From Lentimicrobiaceae bacterium (lineage in GTDB: Bacteria; Bacteroidota; Bacteroidia; Bacteroidales; F082), in the NCBI GenBank assembly GCA_015061335.1, contig SUWT01000013.1, positions 1-38,428 on the forward strand: a stretch of DNA of 38,428 nt. Direction: 5' to 3'. Both the position numbers and the translations under genes were made by a program. The notes under the pieces were generated by a model. That model did no database searches, was not told the origin of the DNA, and worked only from the letters and a program-made list of their open reading frames with translations. This document shows positions 1 through 9,500 of the stretch, in pieces. Within the stretch, counting starts at the first letter, position 1. Every line of letters begins with the position of its first letter.

Positions 1-1
1 C

Positions 2-85
2 GCATTTTGGAATGCTCTGACAAAATCTCAGAACCCTCATGGAAAAATCTTCAAATATGTTAATAATCCAGAGTTTTGCTCATAA
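2..85 (+). CDS. 3' end of an unidentified protein (partial)
   Basis: The frame starting at base 2 is open from the window edge to a TAA at 83-85 and would encode the last 27 residues of a protein (…FWNALTKSQNPHGKIFK…NPEFCS). A hairpin that can terminate transcription in both directions follows at once, which suits a convergent gene end facing rpsP. The composition looks protein-like, but I do not recognise the family from so short a tail. The frame starting at base 1 also stays open to base 63, so the frame choice is tentative. Confidence 0.35.
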   Translation, partial: AFWNALTKSQNPHGKIFKYVNNPEFCS

Positions 86-130
86 AAAAAGAAACTGCCT
101 AACTTTTTGTTGTTAGACAGCCTCTTTATT
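84..130. terminator. Bidirectional intrinsic terminator between the partial gene and rpsP
   Basis: An imperfect inverted repeat pairs GAAACTGCCTAAC (91-103) with GTTAGACAGCCTCTTT (112-127) around a short T-rich loop. Read on the - strand it ends in a run of T (from the A7 at 84-90), giving a standard rho-independent terminator for rpsP, whose stop is at 147-149. It can also serve the gene arriving from the left. The 16-mer AAAGAGGCTGTCTAAC on its - strand recurs exactly in the terminator at 38304-38319. Confidence 0.8.
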
Positions 131-146
131 GTCAAGATTTAGAATC

Positions 147-689
147 TTATGCTTCAGCTTCTGTTGTTTCTTCTGCTGGAGTTTCTTCTGTAGCTGCTTC
201 TGCATTTTCTGCTGCTTCAGCTGCTGCAGCTTCTGCTCTTTTCTTTGCTAACTCAGCGATACGTGCTTCATTAACTTTAGCTTCAGCTTCTAATCTTTCT
301 TTTTGGATAGCTCTTTTTTGTTCTGCTTTAGCTTTCACTTCTTCAGCTGCCTTAGCTTCTTTCTCTTTCATCCAGTTTTGGAATTTTACTTCTGCTTGTT
401 CAGCTGTCATAGCGCCTTTCTTAACGCCAATTAATAAGTGTTTCTTTAACAAAACGCCTTTTTGTGAGAGGATTGAACGTACTGTGTCTGTTGGTTGAGC
501 ACCTTTGTTTAACCAATCTAAAGCTTTGTCAAAGTTGAGGCTGATTTGAGCTGGTTGTGCTACAGGATTGTAGGTACCAATTTTTTCAATGAAACGACCA
601 TCACGTGGTGCGCGAGCGTCGGCAATTACAATATGATAAAATGGTTGACCTTTTTTACCATGTCTTTGTAATCTCATTTTTGCTGACAT
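147..689 (-). CDS. rpsP: 30S ribosomal protein S16
   Basis: S16 is a primary 16S rRNA-binding protein of the small subunit. The first ~85 residues are textbook S16: [20 protein letters not shown] at the start, then [14 protein letters not shown] and later [12 protein letters not shown]. The protein has 180 residues against about 80-90 for the core family. The remainder (from about residue 90) is a charged, Lys/Glu/Ala-rich helical extension ending in a low-complexity [22 protein letters not shown] tail. Long Ala/Glu tails on S16 are usual in Bacteroidota. The start is supported by an unusually good AGAAGGA about 4 bases before the ATG, rare in this phylum. A TAnnTTTG promoter lies upstream and a terminator downstream, so it is probably a single-gene transcript. 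Confidence 0.97.
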   Translation of the reverse strand: MSAKMRLQRHGKKGQPFYHIVIADARAPRDGRFIEKIGTYNPVAQPAQISLNFDKALDWLNKGAQPTDTVRSILSQKGVLLKKHLLIGVKKGAMTAEQAEVKFQNWMKEKEAKAAEEVKAKAEQKRAIQKERLEAEAKVNEARIAELAKKRAEAAAAEAAENAEAATEETPAEETTEAEA

Positions 690-733
690 AATTCCTTCTT
701 TTTAAATGATTTATAAATAAAATTATTTAACCT

Positions 734-756
734 AAACCTACCCGAGGTTTGCGGGT
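734..756 (-). promoter_or_regulatory. Structured leader of rpsP (overlapping hairpins)
   Basis: Four short blocks lie in the order a-b-a'-b': AAACCT (734-739), ACCCG (740-744), AGGTTT (745-750) and CGGGT (752-756). In the - strand leader RNA, ACCCG can pair with CGGGT, or AAACCT with AGGTTT, but the two helices interleave. They are either mutually exclusive or a very tight pseudoknot. The region falls at the predicted 5' end of the rpsP mRNA. Autoregulation of S16 is inference only. Confidence 0.35.
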
Positions 757-757
757 G

Positions 758-765
758 CAAAAATA
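758..765 (-). promoter_or_regulatory. rpsP promoter, -7 box TATTTTTG
   Basis: On the - strand, TATTTTTG is an exact match to the Bacteroidota TAnnTTTG box, about 70 bases upstream of the rpsP ATG. A T-rich stretch at 783-787 (TTTTTCG on the - strand) is a poor match to the TTTG -33 element. Transcription would start near 751-754. Confidence 0.55.
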
Positions 766-816
766 ATAATTATTTCTTTACGAAAAACACCTTCTGAAAA
801 ATATTTTTTATCAAAA

Positions 817-1287
817 TCAAATGTTTTTCAACGCATTGCCTGATAACCTATATGTCGTCCATTCGTCCATAGGAACCGCACCAAACGACTTATAGAACTT
901 AATTGAAGGTTCATTCCAGTTCAAACAGACCCATTCGTAGCGCTTACAGCCTCTTTCATTGGCTAATCTTCCTAAATATTGGAATAATGCTTTGCCATAA
1001 CCTTTGCCTCTCTTCTCAGGAATTACGAATAAATCTTCCAGATAAAGTCCCTTCTTTCCCATAAAAGTGGAAAAATTGTGAAAAAATAATGCAAATCCAA
1101 CAGGAACATCGTCCTCACAGGCAAAAATGACTTCTGCTTCTTTCTTGACAAAAACTGAATCGTAAATTGTGGATTCGTCACAAATCACCTCGTCTAATAA
1201 TTTCTCGTATTCTGCAATTTTTTTTATAAAGTCTAGAACCAAGCCTGCTTCATGAGGTTCTGCGAAACGTATTTTTAATTCACTCAT
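817..1287 (-). CDS. GNAT-family N-acetyltransferase
   Basis: This is a 156-residue single-domain GNAT enzyme. The acetyl-CoA-binding motif A is visible as LYLEDLFVIPEKRGKGYGKALF (about residues 84-105), with the R-G-x-G-[YF]-G-x-A pyrophosphate loop. Motif B follows as CKRYEWVCLNWNEPSIKFYKSFGA, the pattern of small polyamine or diamine acetyltransferase-like GNATs (SAT/PaiA type). The acceptor substrate cannot be told. The ATG at 1287 is preferred over an in-frame TTG at 1293 because it lies 2 bases after the TGA (1292-1290) of the upstream hexosaminidase gene, an arrangement typical of translational coupling. Confidence 0.88.
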   Translation of the reverse strand: MSELKIRFAEPHEAGLVLDFIKKIAEYEKLLDEVICDESTIYDSVFVKKEAEVIFACEDDVPVGFALFFHNFSTFMGKKGLYLEDLFVIPEKRGKGYGKALFQYLGRLANERGCKRYEWVCLNWNEPSIKFYKSFGAVPMDEWTTYRLSGNALKNI

Positions 1288-1289
1288 AA

Positions 1290-3611
1290 TCAATTAATTT
1301 TTAATTCATCAATAAAAATCCATGCTGGATAACCATAACCGGAATGTCCTTCCGGACACATAAATGGCTCTATAACAACGTTTATAAATCTTGCATTCGT
1401 CTTTGCAAAATCGATACTGAAATTCATAACGCCATCTTCTGCGATAGTCTCGATAGGAAATTCTTGATAATGTATCTCTTCATATTCTTTACCATCATCA
1501 GAAACCAAAATCTTCACTGATCTGGCATTGAAGATCCAATCGCCTTTTGTGAGATTGCAGTTGAATCTTAAATTGCTTATTTCTTGGTTTTCAAGCAAGT
1601 CAATTGTTGCATCTAAATTCTCACCGAAGAAAGCAATCCAACGTCCTGTCTTGTAATTCTTACCTCCAGAAAGTCCATCGACTAATGTCTGTGCTCCTTC
1701 AAAACGATAGTTCTCGTGTGGCTGATTTTTCAGAGTTATAGGTTTCATCGACGACTTGCTGAGCTCGATGTCGGTTCTGAATTCTTTGCCGACACTTGTT
1801 TTTCTCTTAACAATAGCTCTTAAGTTAGCGCTTTCTGTAAGTTTCAAAGCTTCAGTATATTTAGTTCCGTTTGTCAAAGGATCTGTTCCGTCTAATGTAT
1901 ATAAGATATCGCCTTCACCGAACTTCGACATTGTTACGTCAATGCATTTTGCTTCTACATTTGGAACTATATCAACATCGATGTCGAAAATATGTTTTGC
2001 GTAGTTCCAACCTTTAAGGTCGTATAATTGAACCATTTTATAAGCACGATTGCGGAAGTCTTCGTAATTTTTCTGTTCAGGCAAAACCCATTGTACTTCT
2101 GTCAAAGCGTCCATTCTTGGCAATACTCTGTAAAATACAGTGTTCATGTCTTTGATGTACTCAACCCAGAGGTTTGCTTGTGGTCCTAAGATATGTTTTG
2201 CTTCTTCTTCAGTTAATTCTGATGGAATTGGTTCGAATTCATAGACTCTGTTTACCGGGATATAACCACCTATTGCGATTGGTTCGTCGTCGGTGTTATC
2301 TGTCTGATAATAATCGAAGTAGAGGTGGGAGCAAGGAGTCATGATGACATCGTGATGTTGTTTCGCACCTTCTTTACCACCGTCGATGCTTCTCCAGCTC
2401 ATGACAGTTACATTTGGTCCGAGACCGCCTTCGAGGATTTCGTCCCATCCGATGACTTTACGTCCGTGTGATTCAACGAATTTCTCCATTCTTGTCATTA
2501 CGTAGCTTTGGAGATAATTCTCTGCTGTGAAATGCTCATCGTCTTTAAATCCTAATTCTTTGATCTTGGCTTGACATTTCGGACATTGTTCCCAACGAGT
2601 CTTAGGACATTCGTCGCCGCCGATGTGAATGTATTCACCTGGGAATATGTCCATAATTTCTGTCAGGACATCTTCCAAGAAACGCATCGCATCTTCATTA
2701 CCGGCGCATATAACATCTTCTGAAACGCCCCATTGACGCCAAACTTCGTATGGACCGCCAGTACAACCGAATTCCGGATATGTAGCCAAAGCCGCCAATT
2801 GATGTCCTGGTAAGTCAATTTCCGGAATCATTGTGATATGACGTTCTTCGGCATATTTTACTAAATCACGAAGTTCGTCTTGTGTGTAGAAACCGCCGTA
2901 ACGTATTGTATCGTAAGTCTCTGTCTTGCCGATTTTTGTCCCTGAACGCCATGCGCCTACTTTTGTCAATTCCGGATATTTTTTGATTTCCACGCGCCAT
3001 CCTTGGTCGTCGGTGAGATGGATATGGAACTTATTCATGTTATGCAATGCCATCACATCGATGAATTCCTTTATGGAGTCGAGGTCGAAGATATGTCGGC
3101 TCACATCTAACATCATACCTCTGTAAGCGAAGCGAGGATAGTCGTAGATTTCACCTGCCGGCATACTTATATTTTCACCTTTCGCATCAAAAGGGAGACT
3201 CTTTCTTAAAGTCTGAATGCCATAAAAAACACTTTGAGCATTACTTCCGATAATGTGTATATTATCCTTATTTACAATAATTTTATAAGAATCATCATTG
3301 GTAAATATATTTGGATCTACAACTAAATTAATTGCATTATTCTTTGATTCGTTTGCCTCTTCCACTTTCAATGAATATCCTAAAATCTCTTCAAGATATT
3401 CAGATAAAAAGTTTGCCTCTTTTATCAATTCTGATTGTGAACTCGGATAAGTGATAGAGATTTTCTTGGAAAGGACGAATGGAGTCTCTGTACTTTCGGT
3501 AATAGTTTTTGGTAGTGGAATTACTCTGTAATCAGCTTGTTTTAAATCAATGGAGCATGATATTAAAGTCATTGCGATAATACCTGCAGTGATAATTTTT
3601 CTTAATCTCAT
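1290..3611 (-). CDS. Glycoside hydrolase family 20 beta-N-acetylhexosaminidase, lipoprotein
   Basis: A 773-residue exo-enzyme that should release terminal beta-linked GlcNAc or GalNAc from glycoconjugates. It begins with a lipoprotein signal (basic MRLRK, hydrophobic stretch, lipobox LISC), so it is probably anchored in the outer membrane or periplasm. Domains in order: GH20b (about 30-155), the catalytic barrel (about 160-520) opening with YRGMMLDVSRH and holding the catalytic Asp-Glu pair in HIGGDE (near residues 332-333) with WDEILEGG behind it, a chitobiase C-terminal beta domain (about 545-620, YTLDGTDP), and an F5/8 discoidin-like sugar-binding domain (about 630-773). The family normally contains the first two domains; the added C-terminal modules are common in Bacteroidales mucin and host-glycan degraders. 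It shares an operon with the GNAT gene. The C-terminal module layout resembles the GH29 fucosidase at 18080. Confidence 0.95.
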   Translation of the reverse strand: MRLRKIITAGIIAMTLISCSIDLKQADYRVIPLPKTITESTETPFVLSKKISITYPSSQSELIKEANFLSEYLEEILGYSLKVEEANESKNNAINLVVDPNIFTNDDSYKIIVNKDNIHIIGSNAQSVFYGIQTLRKSLPFDAKGENISMPAGEIYDYPRFAYRGMMLDVSRHIFDLDSIKEFIDVMALHNMNKFHIHLTDDQGWRVEIKKYPELTKVGAWRSGTKIGKTETYDTIRYGGFYTQDELRDLVKYAEERHITMIPEIDLPGHQLAALATYPEFGCTGGPYEVWRQWGVSEDVICAGNEDAMRFLEDVLTEIMDIFPGEYIHIGGDECPKTRWEQCPKCQAKIKELGFKDDEHFTAENYLQSYVMTRMEKFVESHGRKVIGWDEILEGGLGPNVTVMSWRSIDGGKEGAKQHHDVIMTPCSHLYFDYYQTDNTDDEPIAIGGYIPVNRVYEFEPIPSELTEEEAKHILGPQANLWVEYIKDMNTVFYRVLPRMDALTEVQWVLPEQKNYEDFRNRAYKMVQLYDLKGWNYAKHIFDIDVDIVPNVEAKCIDVTMSKFGEGDILYTLDGTDPLTNGTKYTEALKLTESANLRAIVKRKTSVGKEFRTDIELSKSSMKPITLKNQPHENYRFEGAQTLVDGLSGGKNYKTGRWIAFFGENLDATIDLLENQEISNLRFNCNLTKGDWIFNARSVKILVSDDGKEYEEIHYQEFPIETIAEDGVMNFSIDFAKTNARFINVVIEPFMCPEGHSGYGYPAWIFIDELKIN

Positions 3612-3711
3612 TAATTTATAGTTTTATTGAACAAAATTTCAGTTTGCGAAATTAAGAAAATGCTTTTAATTATGCTAATATTTTTTTTATTTTTACACCC
3701 AAATTTCTATT

Positions 3712-5325
3712 ATGAAGAAGAATGATGCATTTAAATTTTTTATAAGACTTTTATGTTTTGCGTTTTTGATAATATTCATCACAACTTGTAAGTCGGAACA
3801 AGAATCTATTAAGAGTAAAGGTGTAGATTATATATTTGAGAATCATCTGGATAATACATCTTATTTTGTCAAGATAGATTCTCTTGATGATTCGAGAGCT
3901 GAAGGAAGATTATATATCATTGATGATGATCTTACTATGATAGCTAAACCAATTTCAATCATTTTTCATAAAAGGAAATGTTATGTTGAACTATCAGAAA
4001 ATGAGAGATATACTTTAAAGTTTAATACAAAGAGTAATGATGTCATTACTGGAAAGTTTACGAAAAAAGGAGAGACTTACAAGGGCACTTTTACTCTTTA
4101 TCCCTACAATATCGATGACTATCAATTTTATGAATCTAAAAGATATAAAGAAGAAATTTTTGATGTGGAAATAATATCAGATGTTAAATATGCGAATGTG
4201 AAAGGTCATTGGATGTCTATACCAGATGATACATTAGATGTAGGGCATATAGTTAAAATGGGGCTTTTTAACGCATTGAAAAAGAAGGATTTGGAACTTG
4301 ATATGGATATATATTTACCCAAAAACGACACCCTTTCAAAAAGACCTTTGATAATGCTTATTCATGGCGGTGCATTTTTTATTGGTGATAAAGCTTCTGA
4401 ATCTTATAAAAAATGGGGAACTCATTATGCTTCATTGGGATATGTATGTGTATCAATAAATTACAGAATGGGATTTCGGGCGACTTCAAAGGCGATAGAA
4501 AGAACTGCGTATCAAGCCACCCAGGATGCTCATGCGGCGATGAGATATCTAATATCTAAAAAAGATATTTATCGCATTGATCCTGATTGTCTCTTTGTTG
4601 GCGGAGCTAGTGCTGGTAGTATAACGGCTTTGAATCTGGCGTTTATGCGTAATGAAAATAGACCGAAATCTTCTTATTCTAGTTTTTTGTATGAAGATCT
4701 TGGTGATCTTGAAACATCAGGAAATGATATTTATAACAAATTTAAAATCAAAGCTGTAGCTAATATGTGGGGTACGGTCTCTGATTTAAATATGTTGAAT
4801 AATTCCAATGCCTCTATCATTTCATTTCATGGTGATGCTGATGTTGTTCTGCCATATGGTTATGGCTATCCTTTTAGAGCCATAGGTGAGTTCAAGAAAG
4901 TCTTTTTCGATGAGATGTATGGTTCTTCTTATATACATCAAAAAGCAAATGAACTGGGGATACGTTCTAAGCTGCATACTTTCCATGGTGAGGGTCACGC
5001 ATTGCATTTGGATGAAAATCGTAAATTGAATAAGAATTTCTATTTTATTCAGGATGAGATAGCAGATTTCTTTTATGATGAATTAATATCTAATTCTATA
5101 TGTATAAGCCAAGATACATTTGATTCTCAGTTGTTTATTATAGATACAACAGATGTAGCCATTTCAGATTGGAACGTCATAGGAGGTGTGCTGATTGAGC
5201 AATCAAAAGGTAAAGTTAGAGCATCCTGGTTTGATGATGAGTTGCATAAAGAACTTAGAGTATCTGGTTATTATAGAAATGGTACAAGTTTTGAAGATGT
5301 TTATACAATTAAATCCGTACAATAA
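3712..5325 (+). CDS. Alpha/beta hydrolase (esterase-like) lipoprotein
   Basis: A 537-residue protein with a lipoprotein signal (hydrophobic FFIRLLCFAFLIIFITTC, Cys at about 26). Residues 30-165 form an unrecognised beta-rich N-terminal region. The alpha/beta-hydrolase core follows (about 180-460): oxyanion motif HGGAF, nucleophile elbow GGASAGS (Ser near 300), candidate acid Asp in SFHGDADVV (near 375), and His in HGEGHALH (near 428). The layout resembles the carboxylesterase/BD-FAE group acting on ester decorations of glycans or small esters, but the substrate is not determined. The last ~75 residues are another unrecognised beta-rich region, not a clear T9SS sorting domain. The gene ends two bases before sbcD, so the two are probably co-transcribed. 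AT-rich codon use matches sbcC. Confidence 0.82.
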   Translation: MKKNDAFKFFIRLLCFAFLIIFITTCKSEQESIKSKGVDYIFENHLDNTSYFVKIDSLDDSRAEGRLYIIDDDLTMIAKPISIIFHKRKCYVELSENERYTLKFNTKSNDVITGKFTKKGETYKGTFTLYPYNIDDYQFYESKRYKEEIFDVEIISDVKYANVKGHWMSIPDDTLDVGHIVKMGLFNALKKKDLELDMDIYLPKNDTLSKRPLIMLIHGGAFFIGDKASESYKKWGTHYASLGYVCVSINYRMGFRATSKAIERTAYQATQDAHAAMRYLISKKDIYRIDPDCLFVGGASAGSITALNLAFMRNENRPKSSYSSFLYEDLGDLETSGNDIYNKFKIKAVANMWGTVSDLNMLNNSNASIISFHGDADVVLPYGYGYPFRAIGEFKKVFFDEMYGSSYIHQKANELGIRSKLHTFHGEGHALHLDENRKLNKNFYFIQDEIADFFYDELISNSICISQDTFDSQLFIIDTTDVAISDWNVIGGVLIEQSKGKVRASWFDDELHKELRVSGYYRNGTSFEDVYTIKSVQ

Positions 5326-5327
5326 TA

Positions 5328-6566
5328 ATGAAGATAATTCACACAAGTGATTGGCATATAGGTCAAACCTTACATCAATTTTCTCGTGATAATGAGCATC
5401 AGTTTTTCTTTAATCAATTGAAAAATATTATATTAGAGGAAAAACCCGATGCTTTGTTGATTTCGGGTGATGTTTTTCATTCTGCGACGCCTACTATTCA
5501 AGCTCAGAAACTATATTATCATTCATTGATAGAATTTTCTCGCCTTGATCCGGATATGCAAATTATTGTAACTGCTGGTAATCATGATTCTCCTTCGAGA
5601 TTGGAGGCTCCTCGTGAGCTTTGGTCTGCATTTAATGTTACTGTTATAGGTAATTTGGATTTTTATAAAGATGATAAAAAACATGAACTAAGTTACGACG
5701 CTTCGAAGATTCAAATTCCTATTAAAAGAAATGACAGAATTATCGCTTGGGTGTTGGCGGTTCCGTTCTTAAATGCCGGAAATTATCCTTCTCTGGAAGT
5801 CGATGATAGCTATTCGAACAGGGTCTTCTCTTTTTACACAGACTTAAAGGAAAACTTAAAATCAAATCTGCAATATATTGATAACCATCCGATAATTGCG
5901 ATGGGTCATTTTATGTTGAATGGTATAAATAATAATGCTAACATTTTGATTGGTGGACTTGAATCTGTCGATTCGAATGACATTTCTATTATGCAGGATA
6001 TTGATTATTGGGCTTTGGGACATGTACATCATCCTCAGTTTGTCGCTAATAATGTCAGATATTCAGGATCTCCATTTGCATTAACATTTAATGAGATTTA
6101 TCAACATTCTGTAACTGTCGTTGAGATTGAAAGTCATAATGTAGAGGTTAGAATTAGAGATATAGAGCCTTTGATCCAAATTATCGACTTCCCTTCTAAA
6201 CCGCACTCTTACAATGATGCTGTCTCCATCGAGGAACTTATTGATAAAATACCAGAAATACTTGATAATGAATGTTATGTAAGACTTCATCTTAAATCAG
6301 AAATGTCTCTTTCTAGTGCTACTAACGCAAGAATAATGGAAATGTTTGAGGGTAAGAAGGCAAAATATTGTGGTGTGCAGGTGTATCTTCCATTAATTGA
6401 AGATGAGAAGTCGGCAAATTCAATTAGAACATTAGATGAATTTAAAGCAATATCTCCGTTTGAATTGGGTTGCTCGGTCTATAAAAAGAAAAATAATACC
6501 GATATGCCAGACGAAATGAAAGTTTTGTTTAAAGAGGTTTGTGATGAAAATACGAGCAAACATTGA
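5328..6566 (+). CDS. sbcD: Exonuclease subunit SbcD (Mre11-type nuclease)
   Basis: Calcineurin-like metallophosphoesterase subunit of the SbcCD complex, which cleaves hairpins and processes double-strand ends in the cytoplasm. All phosphoesterase motifs are present in order: HTSDWHIG (Asp8, His10), LLISGDVFHSATP, VTAGNHDSPSRLE, MGHFML and GHVHHPQ. Its 412 residues are normal for SbcD, with the C-terminal capping domain at about 270-400. The ATG is 2 bases after the hydrolase stop, and sbcC follows 29 bases later. The TGA stop (6564-6566) lies inside a half-copy of the intergenic repeat AAACATTGACGCGTCT, so the last few codons (…SKH) are probably repeat-derived. Confidence 0.97.
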   Translation: MKIIHTSDWHIGQTLHQFSRDNEHQFFFNQLKNIILEEKPDALLISGDVFHSATPTIQAQKLYYHSLIEFSRLDPDMQIIVTAGNHDSPSRLEAPRELWSAFNVTVIGNLDFYKDDKKHELSYDASKIQIPIKRNDRIIAWVLAVPFLNAGNYPSLEVDDSYSNRVFSFYTDLKENLKSNLQYIDNHPIIAMGHFMLNGINNNANILIGGLESVDSNDISIMQDIDYWALGHVHHPQFVANNVRYSGSPFALTFNEIYQHSVTVVEIESHNVEVRIRDIEPLIQIIDFPSKPHSYNDAVSIEELIDKIPEILDNECYVRLHLKSEMSLSSATNARIMEMFEGKKAKYCGVQVYLPLIEDEKSANSIRTLDEFKAISPFELGCSVYKKKNNTDMPDEMKVLFKEVCDENTSKH

Positions 6567-6573
6567 CGCGTCT
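6558..6573. repeat. Solo half-copy of the AGACG hairpin repeat at the sbcD stop
   Basis: AAACATTGACGCGTCT is the right arm of the hairpin element found in fuller form at 10000-10044, 10061-10102 and 11296-11341. Its reverse complement, AGACGCGTCAATGT(TT), is identical to the left arm of those copies. No left half is found upstream. The repeat supplies the TGA of sbcD. Confidence 0.7.
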
Positions 6574-6595
6574 ATGAAATTATATTTTATTGATT

Positions 6596-9500
6596 ATGAA
6601 AATTGAAAAAATTATAATACAAAACCTTAACTCCATAGAGGATGCAGAGATAAACTTCACCAATGGTGTCTTGGAGAAAGAACCGCTTTTTTTAATCTGC
6701 GGAGAAACGGGCTCTGGCAAAACAACCATTTTAGACGCTATAACATTGGCTTTATATGACAAAGCATCTCGTTATGAGAATGTTAAGAATAATGAGAAGA
6801 CAGAAAATGGAAATAATAGCACTAAAAATACCACCAATATTTTGAGGAAAGGAAAAAACGATGGGAAAGCCGAGCTGCATTTCTCTGTTAAAAACACTCA
6901 TTATATTGCAACATGGTTAGTACATAAAACAAAATCAAATACTTATACTACATCTAACAGACGAAAGCTGGAAGTTGTAGATGATGGAATCAAGATAGTG
7001 TTATCTACAAAAATTGAAGAAGTTAATAAAAAAATCGAGGAACTGATTGGGCTTACATACGATCAGTTTATTCGTTCTGTTATGCTTGCGCAAGGTGAAT
7101 TCAGTACCTTTCTGAAGTCAAAGAGAAATGAGCAGTCTGAAATATTGGAAATGCTTACAGGGACTGAAGTTTATTCAAAGATTGCCGATGCCGTAAAAAC
7201 AAGAAAAGGTGAGGCTTTTTATAAGAAAAAAGAAGCGGAAACTTTATGTAATAGCTTGAAAGATAAACTATTGTCTGAAGAAGAAGTGGAGGAACTTAAT
7301 TATAGCCAGAAGCTATTGTCGCAAAATATAAGTCTGAAAGAGAATGAGTTGAAAAAGATCGAATCGTCGATTTCATGGATTAAAAGGAACAATGAATTAA
7401 GGAAAGAATACGATGATATTAAAGCTTTGTACGACAAGGTTATGGAACAGATAAATTCGCAGCAATACAAAGATAATCAATCTGTTGTTGATGATTACTT
7501 CAAGACTTCTAAGGAGAGAGAGTCCCTTAAAGAACTTTTGCGTCTTGAATCTGAATTGTTGAAGATCAATAAAAATCAGGATGATGACGTGCGTGCTTTT
7601 TTGAATCTTAATGATTCTCTGCAGAAAGAAAAGGATAATAGAGAAAAACTGATACTTCAAATTGATGATGTAAGGGATTGGATTGAAAATCATAAGGATA
7701 ACAAACTTGTTTCTGATAATCTTAATCTGATTGTTGGTCTTCTGAATGAATTGTGCCAGATTTCTAATCTGTTGCTTTCAAAAGATAAGGAGTTGTTTGA
7801 AAATGAGTCTGAGAAAAAGGCGACGGCATCTCAATTGCAGTCCCTTTCTCAATCTTTTGAAGAACTTAAGAAGTCAAAGCAAAAGGCTGAGATTAATCTT
7901 GAAAACTTACTTGAAGAGTTCGATTCTGATGAGTATAAGAAGCTGATAGAGGAACAGCAGAAGTTGAATGACGATAGAAAATCTTACTCAGAGAGAAATG
8001 CCAAATTAAATACTGTAAAAACAGTTTTAGAACAATATTTGGAATTAGGTAGAAATATTGAAAATGAAAAGATTAAATGTAATAACCTAAAGTTTTCATT
8101 TAATCAGAAAAATGATGCTCTCTTACTCGCTAAATCGGCTTTTGAGACAAAAGATACGGAGTTTCAGAAGCAAAAGAATATGGTTGAGGATTGGGCGAAA
8201 GAGTATCGTTTGAAGTTGAAGGAAGGCGAACCTTGTCCTGTCTGCGGAAGTAGAGAACATTATTACAAAGATGAGAATATTGTCCATACTTTATTCACAA
8301 GTATCGAAAATGAATGGAGCAATTCTAAAGATTCATTTGAAAAAGCGAAAGATGATCTGAATAAAACCGAAGCTGAGTTAAATGCTGTCATAAGAAATAT
8401 TGACGCTGAAGAGAAACGTTTGGAATTATTGTTAAATAATCTTAATAAACTTTGTAATAATAATCCTGTTTTTGAAATAGAGCGCATCGATGTTAATATT
8501 CTGAAGTACAATAATTTGATTCTGAATATTGATAAAAGAATAGCTGAAATTAATGCTATGTTGAATAATATAGCAATAGCAAAGAAGAAAATTGATGAAG
8601 CCCAGAACAACAAGAGACAGATTGATGATAAATACATTTCAGTTGAGAAATCGCTTATTTCAAAACAAAATGAATATCAACAGATTGAATTATCTTTGAA
8701 TACGATTAAGACAGTGATTCAAGAGCAAAGGATTAAATTTGATGAAAAAGAAATCGCTGTAAATGAATATGTTAAGATTGACAATTGGAAACAATTATTT
8801 TTAAGTTCATCAGATGGATTCATAAATCATATCAAGGTAATATCGTCTGAATGGCAAGGAAAGCTTGAATTGCTTAATAATATTGAAAAGCAAATAATTA
8901 ATCTTGATAATATTATAGAGCAGTGTGAGAAATATGTTTCTATCACCTTGCCATTAATCAATTATGATAGAAATTTCGCTTTTGAAAGCTCCATTACACC
9001 ATTGCAAAGTTTAATTCCTTTGTATTCTGCTGTTTATGAAAAGATTAAGGAAAGATTGACGGAAAAGAACAGGATAGAGGGAAACTTGAATTCTGTTAAA
9101 AAAGATATAGATGTATTTATTGACAATAATGTTAATATAGATTTTGAAAGATTGAAATATTTATCAGAAATAAATGATATTCAATATCTTGTACAGAAAA
9201 ATAAGACCTTGGATGATGAATCTATCAAATGTAAAAATACATTGGCAATAAAGTCTGAAGAAATTGATTCTCATAATAATAATGAATCAAAACCTGCCGA
9301 TGACCTAAATCTTGAAGAATTGCAATTGAGTTTGATTTCTTTGACAAATGAAAAGAAAAGGGAAGAAGAAACACTTTCTGAAGTGAAAATGAAATTGGCA
9401 CTTAACGCACAAAACTCAGCTGATTCTCTTGATTATCACAAAGATTTGGAGGAAAAAGAAAGAGTTTATCATCTATGGGAACAACTTGCGAAGGCAATAG

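Noticed and set aside
1288-1293. TTG start giving the acetyltransferase two extra residues
   Set aside because: The ATG at 1287 is directly behind the upstream TGA and starts MSELKIRFAEP as expected. The same reasoning moved sbcC to 6596 and rhomboid 2 to 26627.
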